Shown: positions 7,825 to 16,549, numbered from the stretch's first letter. The stretch: 42,178 bases of DNA from Ruminiclostridium cellobioparum subsp. termitidis CT1112 (GCF_000350485.1 NZ_AORV01000032.1:1-42178); one strand, 5' to 3'. Program-made: numbers and translations. Notes: generated from the letters alone by a model not told the origin.

Positions 7825-8709
7825 TTAATTTGATCTTGTCACCAGGGCCGTGGCCAGCTCTCTCAGGAAATCAGCCCTGCTTCCAAAGTCGGCCAGAAAG
7901 GCAATTCCTTCGCCGGTTACGTCCTGAAGCAGCTGCTTTGACTTATCCAGCCCGTACAGCGTCACGTAGGTTGACTTATCAGACTGTGCATCGCTGCCCG
8001 GCTTTTTGCCCATTTCCTCCATGCTGCCTTCCACATCCAGAATGTCATCCTTTATTTGAAAGGCCAGACCAAGGTTTGCAGCGTAGTTTGACAGCGCGGC
8101 AAATTCCTTTTCCCCGGCTCCGGAAATTATTGCCGAAGCCTCCACCGGAGCTTTTATTAGTGCTCCGGTCTTCAGTTTGTGCATGGCCTTCAGTTCATCA
8201 CTGTCCACTCTTCTTCCCTCACCGTTCAAGTCTATGACCTGACCGCCGATCATTCCAAGGGAGCCGGCACACCGGGAAATAACCTCCATAGCCTTCAGCT
8301 TTGCCATACTGTTGCCGGTCAGCGCATCCTTGATCATGGTTTCATATGCCAGATTCAACAGTGCGTCACCAGCCAGGATGGCCATAGCCTCCCCAAAGAC
8401 TTTATGATTTGTGAGTTTTCCCCTGCGGTAATCATCATTGTCCATGGCGGGCAGATCATCGTGGATCAGAGAGTAGGTATGGATCATTTCTATGGCACAG
8501 GCAAAAGCAATAACCTCCCGGGGTTCTATTTCAAAAATCTCGGCTGTGGCAAGAGCCAGGGAGGGCCTCAATCTTTTTCCGCCTGCCATCAGGCTGTACA
8601 GCATAGCCTCTTTAAGCCTGATATAGTACGGGTTTTCGATTGGTATGCTGTTTGCCAGGCTTTCTTCAACAATAGTCGAATAAAATGCTTGTTTTTGGGT
8701 AAAGATCAT
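7825..8709 (-). CDS. ispA: Farnesyl/polyprenyl diphosphate synthase
   Basis: IspA is a class I prenyltransferase that adds isopentenyl diphosphate units to make geranyl and farnesyl diphosphate. The 294-residue product has the first aspartate-rich motif HDDLPAMDND near residue 84 (DDxxD form), GGKRLRPSL before it, and the second motif FQIKDDILDVEG near residue 220. The first bases overlap the end of xseB (ATGA junction), so translation is coupled. The operon nusB-xseA-xseB-ispA is usual in Clostridia. Its product joins the isoprenoid pathway begun by Dxs on the far side of the OLE RNA. Confidence 0.97.
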   Translation of the reverse strand: MIFTQKQAFYSTIVEESLANSIPIENPYYIRLKEAMLYSLMAGGKRLRPSLALATAEIFEIEPREVIAFACAIEMIHTYSLIHDDLPAMDNDDYRRGKLTNHKVFGEAMAILAGDALLNLAYETMIKDALTGNSMAKLKAMEVISRCAGSLGMIGGQVIDLNGEGRRVDSDELKAMHKLKTGALIKAPVEASAIISGAGEKEFAALSNYAANLGLAFQIKDDILDVEGSMEEMGKKPGSDAQSDKSTYVTLYGLDKSKQLLQDVTGEGIAFLADFGSRADFLRELATALVTRSN

Positions 8710-8948
8710 AGTTCAAAATCCTTTTCAATTAAATTTCCCTCTTCATCCTGGAGCAGGATGGATATTTTTTTCTCGGCCTCATCCAGTTTTGCGGCACAAT
8801 ATCTGGATAATTCAATTCCCTGCTGGAAATTGGTTATTGATTCCTCCAGGGATATATCACCCTTTTCAAGCCTTGATACTATCTGCTCCAACTGGGATAT
8901 AGCTTCTTCAAAGCTCTTATCCTCCCGTATATTTAAGTCCTGATTCAT
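8706..8948 (-). CDS. xseB: Exodeoxyribonuclease VII small subunit
   Basis: XseB is the small subunit of exonuclease VII, which degrades single-stranded DNA with XseA in a complex with several small subunits. The 80-residue product has the family core SFEEAISQLEQIVSRLEKGD, then ISLEESITNFQQGIEL and a helical, charged C-terminus. An SD (GGAGG) precedes the ATG by 7 bases. It is 20 bases downstream of xseA and overlaps ispA by 4 bases. Confidence 0.96.
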   Translation of the reverse strand: MNQDLNIREDKSFEEAISQLEQIVSRLEKGDISLEESITNFQQGIELSRYCAAKLDEAEKKISILLQDEEGNLIEKDFEL

Positions 8949-8968
8949 GTATTTCCTCCTTTGCCGAT

Positions 8969-10183
8969 TTATTTCCTGTCTGTGGATACTACACTGCAGT
9001 TGGCCTTTCCATCCTTCAGAGACACTTCCAGCATATCACCGGGCTTAACCTGCTCCAATCTGCTGACTATGGTCCCATCGGAAATTCTGACCACGCTGTA
9101 GCCCCTTTCCATAATTTTCAACGGACTCAGTGCATCCAGTTTTCCTGCCAGTAAAGCAAATTGTGCTTTTTTGTCTTTAATGAGCATCTGATTATCCCTG
9201 AATAAATGTTTCACGTCATTGTCCAGTTTCAACCTGTACTGATTCAACCTGTCATAGGGCTGCTGGAAAACCGGACGCGTCTTTATCTTTTGCAGCTGAG
9301 TTTCGCATATATTGAGTTTTTTCACCAGCGCACTTTTCATTCTCACATTGTAGTTTTGCAGTTTGTATTTCAATACCTCTACGTCTGGAACGGCAAGCTC
9401 GGCAGCAGCCGACGGTGTGGGAGCCCTCATATCCGAAACGAAATCACATATGGTAAAATCCGTTTCATGGCCCACGGCAGATATCACCGGTATTTTAGAG
9501 GCATACACGCTCCTTGCCACCACCTCTTCATTGAACGCCCAGAGCTCCTCCAGAGAGCCGCCGCCCCTGGCAACTATTATTACATCCACCTGGCCCAGCT
9601 GGTTGAGTTTCTGAATTGCAGCCGCTATCTGGCCGGCGGCCTGCACTCCCTGCACCGCCACCGGGTACAGCACCAGCTTCATTTTACCGTGCCTTCTGTA
9701 TGTAACATTTATAATGTCTCTTATAACCGCCCCGGTTGAGGAAGTGACCACACCGATGCTCCTGGGCAGCAGCGGCAGTTTCTTTTTTATCGCAGTATCA
9801 AACATTCCTTCTGCCTGAAGCTTGTTCTTAAGCTGCTCAAAAGCAAGGTGCAGCGCTCCCAGTCCGTCGGGCTGCATATCACCGGCATACAGCTGGTACT
9901 GTCCGTCCCTCTCGAAAACTGAAATGTAACCGGATACGATTACCTTGTTCCCGTTTTGAGGCATGAACTTGAGCTGGTTGGCCTGTGTCTTGAACATAAC
10001 GCACTTGAGGACGCTGTTCTCATCTTTTATAGTGAAGTACATATGTCCGGTGTAATGATGCTTGAAATTGGATATTTCACCCCTCACCGATAAGCCGGAC
10101 AGTATCCCGTCATTTGAAACAAGCTGTTTTATATAGCTGTTTATATCCGAAACTGAAAAAACTCTGTTCAATTTATACCCCAT
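8969..10183 (-). CDS. xseA: Exodeoxyribonuclease VII large subunit
   Basis: XseA is the catalytic large subunit of exonuclease VII. The 404-residue product begins with an OB-fold nucleic-acid-binding domain (FSVSDINSYIKQLV through MYFTIKDENSVLKCVMFK). The exonuclease domain follows, with IGVVTSSTGAVIRDI, the glycine-rich VIIVARGGGSLEELWAFN and ISAVGHETDFTI. I prefer the ATG at MGYKLNRVF because GGAG lies a few bases upstream and family members start here. The longer frame adds 21 residues unlike the family. It lies about 110 bases from nusB. Confidence 0.96.
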   Translation of the reverse strand: MGYKLNRVFSVSDINSYIKQLVSNDGILSGLSVRGEISNFKHHYTGHMYFTIKDENSVLKCVMFKTQANQLKFMPQNGNKVIVSGYISVFERDGQYQLYAGDMQPDGLGALHLAFEQLKNKLQAEGMFDTAIKKKLPLLPRSIGVVTSSTGAVIRDIINVTYRRHGKMKLVLYPVAVQGVQAAGQIAAAIQKLNQLGQVDVIIVARGGGSLEELWAFNEEVVARSVYASKIPVISAVGHETDFTICDFVSDMRAPTPSAAAELAVPDVEVLKYKLQNYNVRMKSALVKKLNICETQLQKIKTRPVFQQPYDRLNQYRLKLDNDVKHLFRDNQMLIKDKKAQFALLAGKLDALSPLKIMERGYSVVRISDGTIVSRLEQVKPGDMLEVSLKDGKANCSVVSTDRK

Positions 10184-10292
10184 TTCTGCTCCGGAAAAAT
10201 AGTTTTTGCCAAAGCATAAAATAATCCATACTTCCCCTTTAAACAAAAAAAGATAATGCAGAAACTCACATTACCAGTTTTGATAAACCATA

Positions 10293-10769
10293 CTATTTAT
10301 CTGAGGTGTCTGCAGCCTCCGACGTTGCTGCTTTGTCAGCAGGCCCGGAGGTTTCAGGTGCCTCCTCCTCCGCATCGTTTTTGGTTACCTTTGCAAGCAG
10401 TCCGTTTACAAAAGCACCGGCATCTTCATTACTGTATTTTTTAGCAAGTTCAACCGCCTCGTTTACAGAGACACTGAAAGGAATATCCTCGCGGTATAAA
10501 ATTTCATAAATCCCTATACGAAGTATTGACAGATCGACTTTTGACAGTCTGTTGATTTTCCAGCCCATGGCATATTTTTCTATAACTCTGTCAAGTAAAG
10601 CCACCCTTTCACTAACCCCATCGATAATGCCCCTTATATATTTCCTGTCGCTGTCGGTTAAATTCTCGTCATGAAGTGCAGTTTCAATCTGTTCGCTCCT
10701 GTCACTTTTCTGAATCTCAAGCTGATACAGCAGTTTCATGGCAGCTTCCCTTGATGCACGGCGTCCCAT
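10293..10769 (-). CDS. nusB: Transcription antitermination factor NusB
   Basis: NusB binds boxA RNA with S10 (NusE) and promotes rRNA transcription antitermination. The 158-residue product is all-helical, with MGRRASREAAMKLLYQLE at the start, LDRVIEKYAMGWKINRLSKVDLSILRIGIYEIL in two blocks in the middle, and VSVNEAVELAKKYSNEDAGAFVNGLL. The start is ATG with AGGAGGA 7 bases upstream. The last 25 or so residues are an Ala/Glu/Asp/Thr-rich tail that most homologues lack and that looks disordered. Confidence 0.96.
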   Translation of the reverse strand: MGRRASREAAMKLLYQLEIQKSDRSEQIETALHDENLTDSDRKYIRGIIDGVSERVALLDRVIEKYAMGWKINRLSKVDLSILRIGIYEILYREDIPFSVSVNEAVELAKKYSNEDAGAFVNGLLAKVTKNDAEEEAPETSGPADKAATSEAADTSDK

Positions 10770-10915
10770 TAACAATTCCTCCTATGTATATCAATTGACA
10801 TTTTTTATTATTTTCAAACTACAAATTGCCATTACTATAAAATACCATTTCTTGATACTGCTTTTTCGGGAACCTCTCGTCTTACTTATTATTACCTCTT
10901 ATTACCTCACACCTT

Positions 10916-11146
10916 CTACCGGTAAGTTCCCGGAGGAAGTATCCTGTCCAGGAGGTTCTTGATATAGTCTTTGTCCTGGGACAGCCTCTTGCCTATATAG
11001 AAACCGACAACAACACATATAACTATAAACAATGCCTTTAACACTCCCAGAAGCAGCACAATAATGGCTATGGAAAGCCCTATTCCGGCTCCGATAATTT
11101 CACCTTTATGCTGCCTGTATACTTCATACAGTTTTTGCTTATCCAT
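10916..11146 (-). CDS. DUF2273 small membrane protein
   Basis: This 76-residue protein has two closely spaced hydrophobic segments (IIGAGIGLSIAIIVLLLGVLKALFIVI, split by one turn, and VVGFYIGKRL) and a charged C-terminus ending in ILPPGTYR. The family (DUF2273) commonly accompanies Asp23 and AmaP and is thought to help anchor Asp23-type proteins at the membrane. The second of two adjacent ATG codons has the better SD spacing from GGAGG. It is separated from amaP by about 120 bases containing inverted repeats. Confidence 0.85.
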   Translation of the reverse strand: MDKQKLYEVYRQHKGEIIGAGIGLSIAIIVLLLGVLKALFIVICVVVGFYIGKRLSQDKDYIKNLLDRILPPGTYR

Positions 11147-11187
11147 CATTACCTCCCATCTCGTGTATCACACGCCAGCAACAAGTT

Positions 11188-11260
11188 GCAATAAAAACAC
11201 TTGTGTTCTTTCTGCGTGAAATGTATGATGAATTTTTAAATGCATTTTCACGCTGCACCT
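11188..11260 (-). other. Inverted repeats between amaP and the DUF2273 gene
   Basis: In gene sense GCGTGAAA and TTTCACGC form an 8-bp stem with a long AT-rich loop, followed by a small hairpin AACAC-AA-GTGTT with a TTTT run. The second could be a weak terminator after amaP. No other feature is seen in this gap. Confidence 0.4.
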
Positions 11261-11268
11261 GCAATATG

Positions 11269-11820
11269 TCACTCAACTCTCGAAGACTTATATCCGGTGA
11301 AAATACTTTCTACAAGTACCTTTACACTTTCAACCTGCACTCCGGTACACTCCTCTACAGAGGATTTAACCTTGACCTGCATATCCTCTGAAAGCAGCGG
11401 AATGTTTATCTCGGGAAGCACTATGGCCTTGACGGTGATGCTGACGCTTTCCCCGATTTTAGTAACATATGCTTTTGAATCACGAATACCCGACAGTTTC
11501 CTTGAGGTTGCAAGTGCAATATTCTCAATTGAGTTCAAGGTGATCCTGATATCACCGTTTTTATTATATTTGATAATAGCCTTTTTATCTCCTTCAGGCT
11601 TAAAACCTGAGAGCAGGAACGTCAAGCTCAAGCAGAAAAATATCGAAGCAATAATGAACATGACTATAGATGGATTTCTGTTGGCTAATACCTCTTCATA
11701 TAAATATGTATATGTGTCGGTCAATATGTCCGACCTTATAGTAACCAGCATTGCAAACATTGAAGCCAATGTAAGAAAAAATGCGTAAATAGCCAGCAAT
11801 ACACGTAATATTATGTTCAT
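11269..11820 (-). CDS. amaP: Alkaline shock response membrane anchor protein AmaP
   Basis: AmaP anchors Asp23 beneath the membrane as part of an envelope-stress complex. The 183-residue product has two hydrophobic segments, one at residues about 5-28 and another at about 52-75 (IVMFIIASIFFCLSLTFLLSG). A cytoplasmic domain follows that resembles the Asp23 fold (ITLNSIENIALATSRKLSGI, VSITVKAIVLPEINIP). The chosen ATG (MNIILRVLL) follows GGTGGAGGA. It sits between asp23 and the DUF2273 gene, the usual trio. Confidence 0.85.
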   Translation of the reverse strand: MNIILRVLLAIYAFFLTLASMFAMLVTIRSDILTDTYTYLYEEVLANRNPSIVMFIIASIFFCLSLTFLLSGFKPEGDKKAIIKYNKNGDIRITLNSIENIALATSRKLSGIRDSKAYVTKIGESVSITVKAIVLPEINIPLLSEDMQVKVKSSVEECTGVQVESVKVLVESIFTGYKSSRVE

Positions 11821-11972
11821 GAATCCTCCACCTCTTTTCATTTATTTTACAAAAAACTGCTGCATTTGTAATATAAATCTACAGCTAATTATATTTCATA
11901 CATGGTCAAAAATCAAATTTCTGCATTTATATGAATTTTATGGTTCTTTTATATTATCCCCAGCAACAGGGC

Positions 11973-12368
11973 TTATATACTCTTATTAGATTCGTTTTCC
12001 TTCTTAATTTCCTTGTCGAAATTAACTCCCTGGACATGAATATTGACTTCAATGACATTAAGTCCCGTCATTGACTGAACGGCATTTTTAACCTTGTCCT
12101 GAATGTCCCATGCAACCTCCGGAATCCTGGCCCCGAATTCCACAATAATATAAAGATCAATTGCCGCCTCTTTTTCGCCAACCTCAACCTTAACACCCTT
12201 TGACAGGTTCTTCCTGCCGAGTATTTCTGCTATTCCACCTGCTATCCCGCCGCTCATGCCTGCAACACCCGGAACATCGGTAGCAGCAATCCCTGCAATA
12301 ATGGCAACTACCTCTTCAGATATTTTCACTGATCCGTAATCATCCAGAATATTATTTTCTTCTTCCAT
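11973..12368 (-). CDS. asp23: Asp23/Gls24 family envelope stress protein
   Basis: Asp23/Gls24 proteins are abundant cytoplasmic proteins tied to the membrane via AmaP, linked to cell-envelope homeostasis. The 131-residue product has the family core GSVKISEEVVAIIAGIAATDVPG, then KGVKVEVGEKEAAIDLYIIVEFG and the C-terminal VIEVNIHVQGV. The start ATG follows GGAGAGG. It is the first gene after the spoIIIA terminator and has its own promoter about 30 bases upstream. In Clostridia the gene often lies between spoIIIAH and nusB, as here. Confidence 0.93.
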   Translation of the reverse strand: MEEENNILDDYGSVKISEEVVAIIAGIAATDVPGVAGMSGGIAGGIAEILGRKNLSKGVKVEVGEKEAAIDLYIIVEFGARIPEVAWDIQDKVKNAVQSMTGLNVIEVNIHVQGVNFDKEIKKENESNKSI

Positions 12369-12393
12369 TATGCACCTCTCCATTTAACAGGTT

Positions 12394-12422
12394 AACATAC
12401 TTGAACCATAAACAATGTTCAA
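12394..12422 (-). promoter_or_regulatory. Promoter of asp23 with overlapping inverted repeat
   Basis: In gene sense TTGAAC, 17 bases, TATGTT. The -35 hexamer is one arm of a perfect inverted repeat, TTGAAC-N10-GTTCAA (12401-12422), lying over the -35 and spacer. This could be an operator, but no regulator is identified. Confidence 0.6.
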
Positions 12423-12543
12423 ATGCCCTCATCACCATATTATGGCTCAGTTTGGTAAAATTATATCACTTCAGCACTTATTAATCAATGAGAATAAAAC
12501 CAACGTCTTTAAAAAGAAATAAAACTGACGGCTCCAAAAAGAC

Positions 12544-12621
12544 AAAAGAAAAAGGTTATCCATAGGAATGATCAACAGCTGGGCTTGAAGCGGCTGTCGG
12601 TCGTCCCTTTGTAAGATAACC
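12544..12621 (-). terminator. Terminator after spoIIIAH with a long branched hairpin
   Basis: In gene sense GGTTATC pairs with GATAACC about 60 bases later, followed by TTTTTCTTTT. Inside the loop ACAGCCGC can pair with a CAGCTGT segment, giving an inner arm. It lies 33 bases after the spoIIIAH stop and would end the spoIIIA transcript before asp23. The loop is unusually elaborate for a simple terminator. Confidence 0.75.
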
Positions 12622-12653
12622 TCAATGATATTGTTGAATTTAAATATTTTTAG

Positions 12654-13226
12654 TTAAAAATACTTCTTTATCACGATTTTTTCCATTGGGATATTGGCCT
12701 GTCTGGTAACTATATCAACTATCTGTGCTGTCTGCTGCTTGGATATAGCCGGCGCCTTAACAACTATATCTACACTTCCGTCATCACCAAACAATGCAAC
12801 AACATCACTGAAGCCCTTACCCTTTATCAGGTTTTCAATATTTAATTCCTTTTGTGAAGTTTCAACTATCTTCATCATTTTAGCCTGGGCTTCGGCTTTT
12901 GCTTCTTTGGTAGCACTCTGATCATCAGTTATACTCTTCATGATTTCTATATCTTTGCCTCTTACAACATCTCTGTCCATCTTTGTCTGGGCAAAGTAAC
13001 TATTTGCCTCCTTTGAAGCAGTTACTGTCTTCTCCGAATCATCAACCGATGCGGTCCCATCCCCGGTTACATCCTGATTATCCACATATACAGCGTCGCC
13101 GATCTGGGCAGAGTCTTCCTCACTGAACTGTGAGCTCTTGTTGTAGCTGTACTGTAGATACCCGGCAATAACTAGCATCAATACAAGGGATAGTACGATA
13201 ATCTGTTTTCTTTTTAAAAATTTCAT
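12654..13226 (-). CDS. spoIIIAH: Stage III sporulation protein AH
   Basis: SpoIIIAH is a mother-cell membrane protein whose extracellular ring-building domain binds SpoIIQ (or its clostridial equivalent) across the intermembrane space, forming part of the forespore feeding channel. The 190-residue product has one N-terminal membrane segment (IIVLSLVLMLVIAGYLQ), a charged linker, and the C-terminal domain with the terminal VDIVTRQANIPMEKIVIKKYF region. Starts at GTG or the next ATG are both possible; ATG is used here. A gap of about 150 bases separates it from spoIIIAG, larger than others in the operon. Confidence 0.95.
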   Translation of the reverse strand: MKFLKRKQIIVLSLVLMLVIAGYLQYSYNKSSQFSEEDSAQIGDAVYVDNQDVTGDGTASVDDSEKTVTASKEANSYFAQTKMDRDVVRGKDIEIMKSITDDQSATKEAKAEAQAKMMKIVETSQKELNIENLIKGKGFSDVVALFGDDGSVDIVVKAPAISKQQTAQIVDIVTRQANIPMEKIVIKKYF

Positions 13227-13378
13227 CACATAGACCCTCCTAACAATCTGAATAGTTTATTGCTCCCGTTGGCTTTCAGCCATAAGGATTTTTTTCGAAA
13301 TGGGCGGTACGGCACCATTCCCTTCTCAAGATTATGTATATTCACCGGTATCACACTTTATTTCTATTTTTATAAAAT

Positions 13379-14020
13379 TTAATTGTTTCTCCTCTGAAAC
13401 ACTTGAATCTTGTGGGCAGCCACCTCCAATAACGCTTCGGCAGCCTTTGTCAGGTTACTCCTGACTTCGGCATCTCCTCCGCCGTCGGCCACGATGACCA
13501 CGCCTTTTACTTTCGGAAGTATTTCCTTGACAACAAAAGGCTTCTTGACCCCCTGGCTTTCCTCATAAACGATGCTTCTATCCCTGCTGTTCTCTTTAAT
13601 GTCCCTTGAACCTCCTTCCTTGTCTCTCTCCTGGGTGCTGTTTTCACTTGAGTTTACATCTACCGCAGGTACCGACTCGCTTCCCGAAACAAAGGTGATC
13701 ATTACATCCACCTTTCCGGCCCCTTTTATCTGTGACAGGATTGACCTGAGGTTTTCCTCTATTTCGGTTTTTGACTCACCTTTGGCCTGACCCAGGGTTT
13801 CAGCTGCAGTGGGATCGGCAGGTTCCTGTTTTTGGTTTACTGCCTGGGGAGTGGTTGTTGCCGCATTTTTTTTAAATGTATCTTCGAAAAGTACACTTCC
13901 TGCTATCAGGCATATTACCCCTATTATTGCAATTATTACAGCCTTCTCTATAATTTTTTTGCTGCCGTATTTGCCTATTCTCTGTTGAATTTTTTTTACC
14001 AATTCGCCTAATTTATTCAT
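13379..14020 (-). CDS. spoIIIAG: Stage III sporulation protein AG
   Basis: SpoIIIAG forms a large oligomeric ring in the intermembrane space of the mother cell-forespore channel. The 213-residue product has an N-terminal cytoplasmic part, a membrane segment (VIIAIIGVICLIAGSVLF, about residues 28-45), a low-complexity linker, and the ring-building domain with LRSILSQIKGAGKVDVMITFVSG. The typical C-terminal VKGVVIVADGGGDAEVRSNL is present. The middle contains a Ser/Glu/Asp-rich insert. The start ATG has GGGAGG upstream. It follows spoIIIAF by 43 bases. Confidence 0.96.
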   Translation of the reverse strand: MNKLGELVKKIQQRIGKYGSKKIIEKAVIIAIIGVICLIAGSVLFEDTFKKNAATTTPQAVNQKQEPADPTAAETLGQAKGESKTEIEENLRSILSQIKGAGKVDVMITFVSGSESVPAVDVNSSENSTQERDKEGGSRDIKENSRDRSIVYEESQGVKKPFVVKEILPKVKGVVIVADGGGDAEVRSNLTKAAEALLEVAAHKIQVFQRRNN

Positions 14021-14063
14021 CTCGCTACCTCCCAGGATTCTATATGAAATTACCCGGTAAAAC

Positions 14064-14708
14064 TTAAGTAATGGTTACTTCAATGCTTTCCTTATTTACT
14101 TCAAGAGACTTATTCAGATTCTGTTTTACCAGTTCGGCCAGTCTCTTGTCTTCAGGATCGACAAATTTCAGACCTTCCTTTTCCTTCTCTTTCTTTTTGT
14201 TCAATCCGGCATTTATATCTATTTTTTCCACTGTTACCACCGGTTCTATGGTTTTCTTGTCCTTTTCTTTTGATGTCTTTTTTAATTCGACGGATATTTT
14301 TGTAATTTCACCAAATTTTTCAGAATTGTAGTCTTCATTTATTTCCACTGTGGTCTTTGTTACCGAAACACCTTCCAGCTTGCCGGCCTCTTCCTCTATA
14401 CGCAGTGCCAGCTTTTTTTTGTAGACTTCGGCAATTTGTCTGGCCTGGGTCTCCTCCAGCAGCTTGCTGCTGTTTTCAACCTCTTTCTGGTCTATGTAGA
14501 AGCTGTCGGCCTGTACCGCTTCACTCAAATCAAAATTGCTGTTTTTCAATTGGAGAAATGGATTTACCACGGCAATCAAAAGTACAAAACCCGACACCAG
14601 AGTTATTATTTTCTTTATTTTTCCTGACGGAACGATTATTTCAAACAAAATCAAAATCAATGAAATTGTTACAATATTTATTATCCAGCTTCTCAGAAAT
14701 TCAAGCAT
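14064..14708 (-). CDS. spoIIIAF: Stage III sporulation protein AF
   Basis: SpoIIIAF is a mother-cell membrane protein of the SpoIIIA-SpoIIQ channel. The 214-residue product starts with two hydrophobic segments (IVTISLILILFEIIVPSG and ITLVSGFVLLIAVVNPFL), followed by a long extracellular, Lys/Glu-rich domain with a ring-building-like C-terminus. It is slightly longer than many homologues because of the charged run KKTSKEKDKKTIEPVVTVEK. It is 8 bases downstream of spoIIIAE, so the two are co-translated. Confidence 0.93.
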   Translation of the reverse strand: MLEFLRSWIINIVTISLILILFEIIVPSGKIKKIITLVSGFVLLIAVVNPFLQLKNSNFDLSEAVQADSFYIDQKEVENSSKLLEETQARQIAEVYKKKLALRIEEEAGKLEGVSVTKTTVEINEDYNSEKFGEITKISVELKKTSKEKDKKTIEPVVTVEKIDINAGLNKKKEKEKEGLKFVDPEDKRLAELVKQNLNKSLEVNKESIEVTIT

Positions 14709-14716
14709 GCCCTCAC

Positions 14717-15994
14717 CTACCTTATCATTGCAGAAACATTTGTGGTGCTGATCACAACCGTTATGACAATCAGAAACATCACTGCCACGGCTGCTGTGAC
14801 TCCAAGTACATATGTCAGCGAACCTGCCATATCATTGAGGCAATTTGTTATTTTTTTATCTGAAATAGGCTCTACAAAAGCACAGGCCAGCTTGTACAGA
14901 ATAATTACGGCAAGTATTTTAAGCAGCGGAGCCAGGCAGATAATGATTATACCTATCATGGTAATAAGTCCCGAAGCATTTTTAATTATTAATGTACAGC
15001 CTACAACCGTATCGGCGGCATCGGCCAGATACTTTCCCACCACCGGAACGAAAGTCCCCAGCGCATACTTTGCCGTTTTGCTGGTCACCCCGTCCACAAC
15101 GGCCCCCATGGAGCCCTGTATGGAGACTATTCCTATAAATACGGTGAGTATAAGGCCCAGGCCCCAGGTGCATATCTGTTTTATAAAACCTGAGAGCTTT
15201 GTAAGCTGGACTTTATCCGAGATGTTATTTACAATATTCAAAACCGTCACCAGAAATATCAGCGGGATAAAGAAGTTTTTGATTACTGTTGCACCAACCT
15301 CCACAAGCATTATGAGTATGGGCTGGAACACCCCCGCTGAAGTGAAGTTTCCCGCCGAAACAAGCAGTGTTATCAGCAGCGGTATTATTGCATGCATGAA
15401 GGTCACCATGCTGTCTATAATTGACATGCACATTTTCATTGCGCTGCTGAAGCTCACCATCAGCACTGAAACAATTACAATGTAGCAAACGAAAAATGCC
15501 AGTTCTCCCACGCTTTCCCCTAAAAATGAGTTTTGAAGGTTTTTGAGTACGGCACAAATTATTGCAAGCACAACTATCTTAAAAAGTATGTCAACATTGA
15601 GGAAAACCTCCTCCAGCAAATATTTGACCACCCTGTCGAGTATTCCTTTAACGCTGAGATCAAAATTCCCCTTGGCTGCACCGGCAATAATCTTTTCGGG
15701 ATCAAATTGAGGAAATAGTTTCTCTGCGTCGTCATTGTAATACTTTTTTATGCTTTCACTGATTGCCGTGCTGTCATTGGCTTCCAGCTGTCCGTTTATT
15801 ATGCTCATAGTGTCGTCAGGGGTCTCAGTCTTTTTTTCCTTCACTGCCGAGTCCTGATCCGCCCTGTTGGAAGTGCCGGCGTATGGAGGTTTCTCTTCGT
15901 TCCGGGATGCCGCATTGATTTCTACAGGATAAAAAAGGCTGAGCAGCAGCACAACAAATAAAACACCAATTTTTAGCTTCCTCTTCCTTTGCAT
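14717..15994 (-). CDS. spoIIIAE: Stage III sporulation protein AE
   Basis: SpoIIIAE is the largest polytopic protein of the channel, required for forespore sigma-G activity. The 425-residue product begins with a signal-like segment (LKIGVLFVVLLLSLFYPVEINA), then a hydrophilic region of about 100 residues, and 7-8 hydrophobic helices. Conserved stretches include FKIVVLAIICAVLKNLQNSF and GAVVDGVTSKTAKYALGTFVP. The start ATG follows GGGGGTAG. It is separated from spoIIIAD by about 100 bases. Confidence 0.96.
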   Translation of the reverse strand: MQRKRKLKIGVLFVVLLLSLFYPVEINAASRNEEKPPYAGTSNRADQDSAVKEKKTETPDDTMSIINGQLEANDSTAISESIKKYYNDDAEKLFPQFDPEKIIAGAAKGNFDLSVKGILDRVVKYLLEEVFLNVDILFKIVVLAIICAVLKNLQNSFLGESVGELAFFVCYIVIVSVLMVSFSSAMKMCMSIIDSMVTFMHAIIPLLITLLVSAGNFTSAGVFQPILIMLVEVGATVIKNFFIPLIFLVTVLNIVNNISDKVQLTKLSGFIKQICTWGLGLILTVFIGIVSIQGSMGAVVDGVTSKTAKYALGTFVPVVGKYLADAADTVVGCTLIIKNASGLITMIGIIIICLAPLLKILAVIILYKLACAFVEPISDKKITNCLNDMAGSLTYVLGVTAAVAVMFLIVITVVISTTNVSAMIR

Positions 15995-16098
15995 ACTACC
16001 CCCATTTGCTGCAATACAGCAGCATTAAAAAATAAACAAAGCTTCCAGCTGTCTTAATATTAAAACTTGTCCATATGTGAATTAAAATGTCACAGCCT

Positions 16099-16485
16099 CT
16101 AGGGCATCAGCTTGACAACAAGGTCCAGCAGTGATGTAATTATGGGAACTGCCAGTATTACAATTGTTACTTTACCTGCCAGCTCGATTTTTGATGCTAT
16201 TGACGACTCGCCTGCATCCTTGCATACCTCGGCTCCAAACTCTGCAATGTATGCGATGCCTGCTATCTTCAGCAGAATTGTTATGTAGGTGGCATCAATA
16301 TCTGCTTTTCTGCTGAAGGTCTTTATGAAATCAATAACCGAGGTAAGCTTGACCACTATCAGAACAAATATCAGAAGTCCGGCAACTATGCTGACCAGCA
16401 TGGCAATTTCAGGTTTCTGCTGTCTGATTGTTACTGTTAAAATAACTGCTATAATACCAATGCAAACAATTTGAAGTATATCCAT
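16099..16485 (-). CDS. spoIIIAD: Stage III sporulation protein AD
   Basis: SpoIIIAD is a small polytopic membrane protein of the channel. The 128-residue product has four hydrophobic segments (IVCIGIIAVILTVTI; IAMLVSIVAGLLIFVLIVV; ITILLKIAGIAYIAEFGAEVC; VTIVILAVPIITSLLDLVV). The block ILLKIAGIAYIAEFGAEVCKDAGE is characteristic of the family. It lies about 64 bases from spoIIIAC, with which it is homologous in part. Confidence 0.95.
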   Translation of the reverse strand: MDILQIVCIGIIAVILTVTIRQQKPEIAMLVSIVAGLLIFVLIVVKLTSVIDFIKTFSRKADIDATYITILLKIAGIAYIAEFGAEVCKDAGESSIASKIELAGKVTIVILAVPIITSLLDLVVKLMP

Positions 16486-16549
16486 ATCATCTGTACCCTC
16501 ATAATTTTAACCCCTTTGGATTTGTCCATTAAAATTCGTATAAACCTCA

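Noticed and set aside
12437-12451. TATTATGGCTCAG upstream of asp23 as another full repeat copy
   Set aside because: Only about 13 bases match; no second arm, and it is not joined to an SD. At most a degenerate relic.
13280-13325. T-box-like string GGTGCCGTACCGCC upstream of spoIIIAH in gene sense
   Set aside because: It lacks the T-box stem I specifier region and the conserved AGGGTGGNACCGCG context, and the gene is not a tRNA-related target. It is a local hairpin only.
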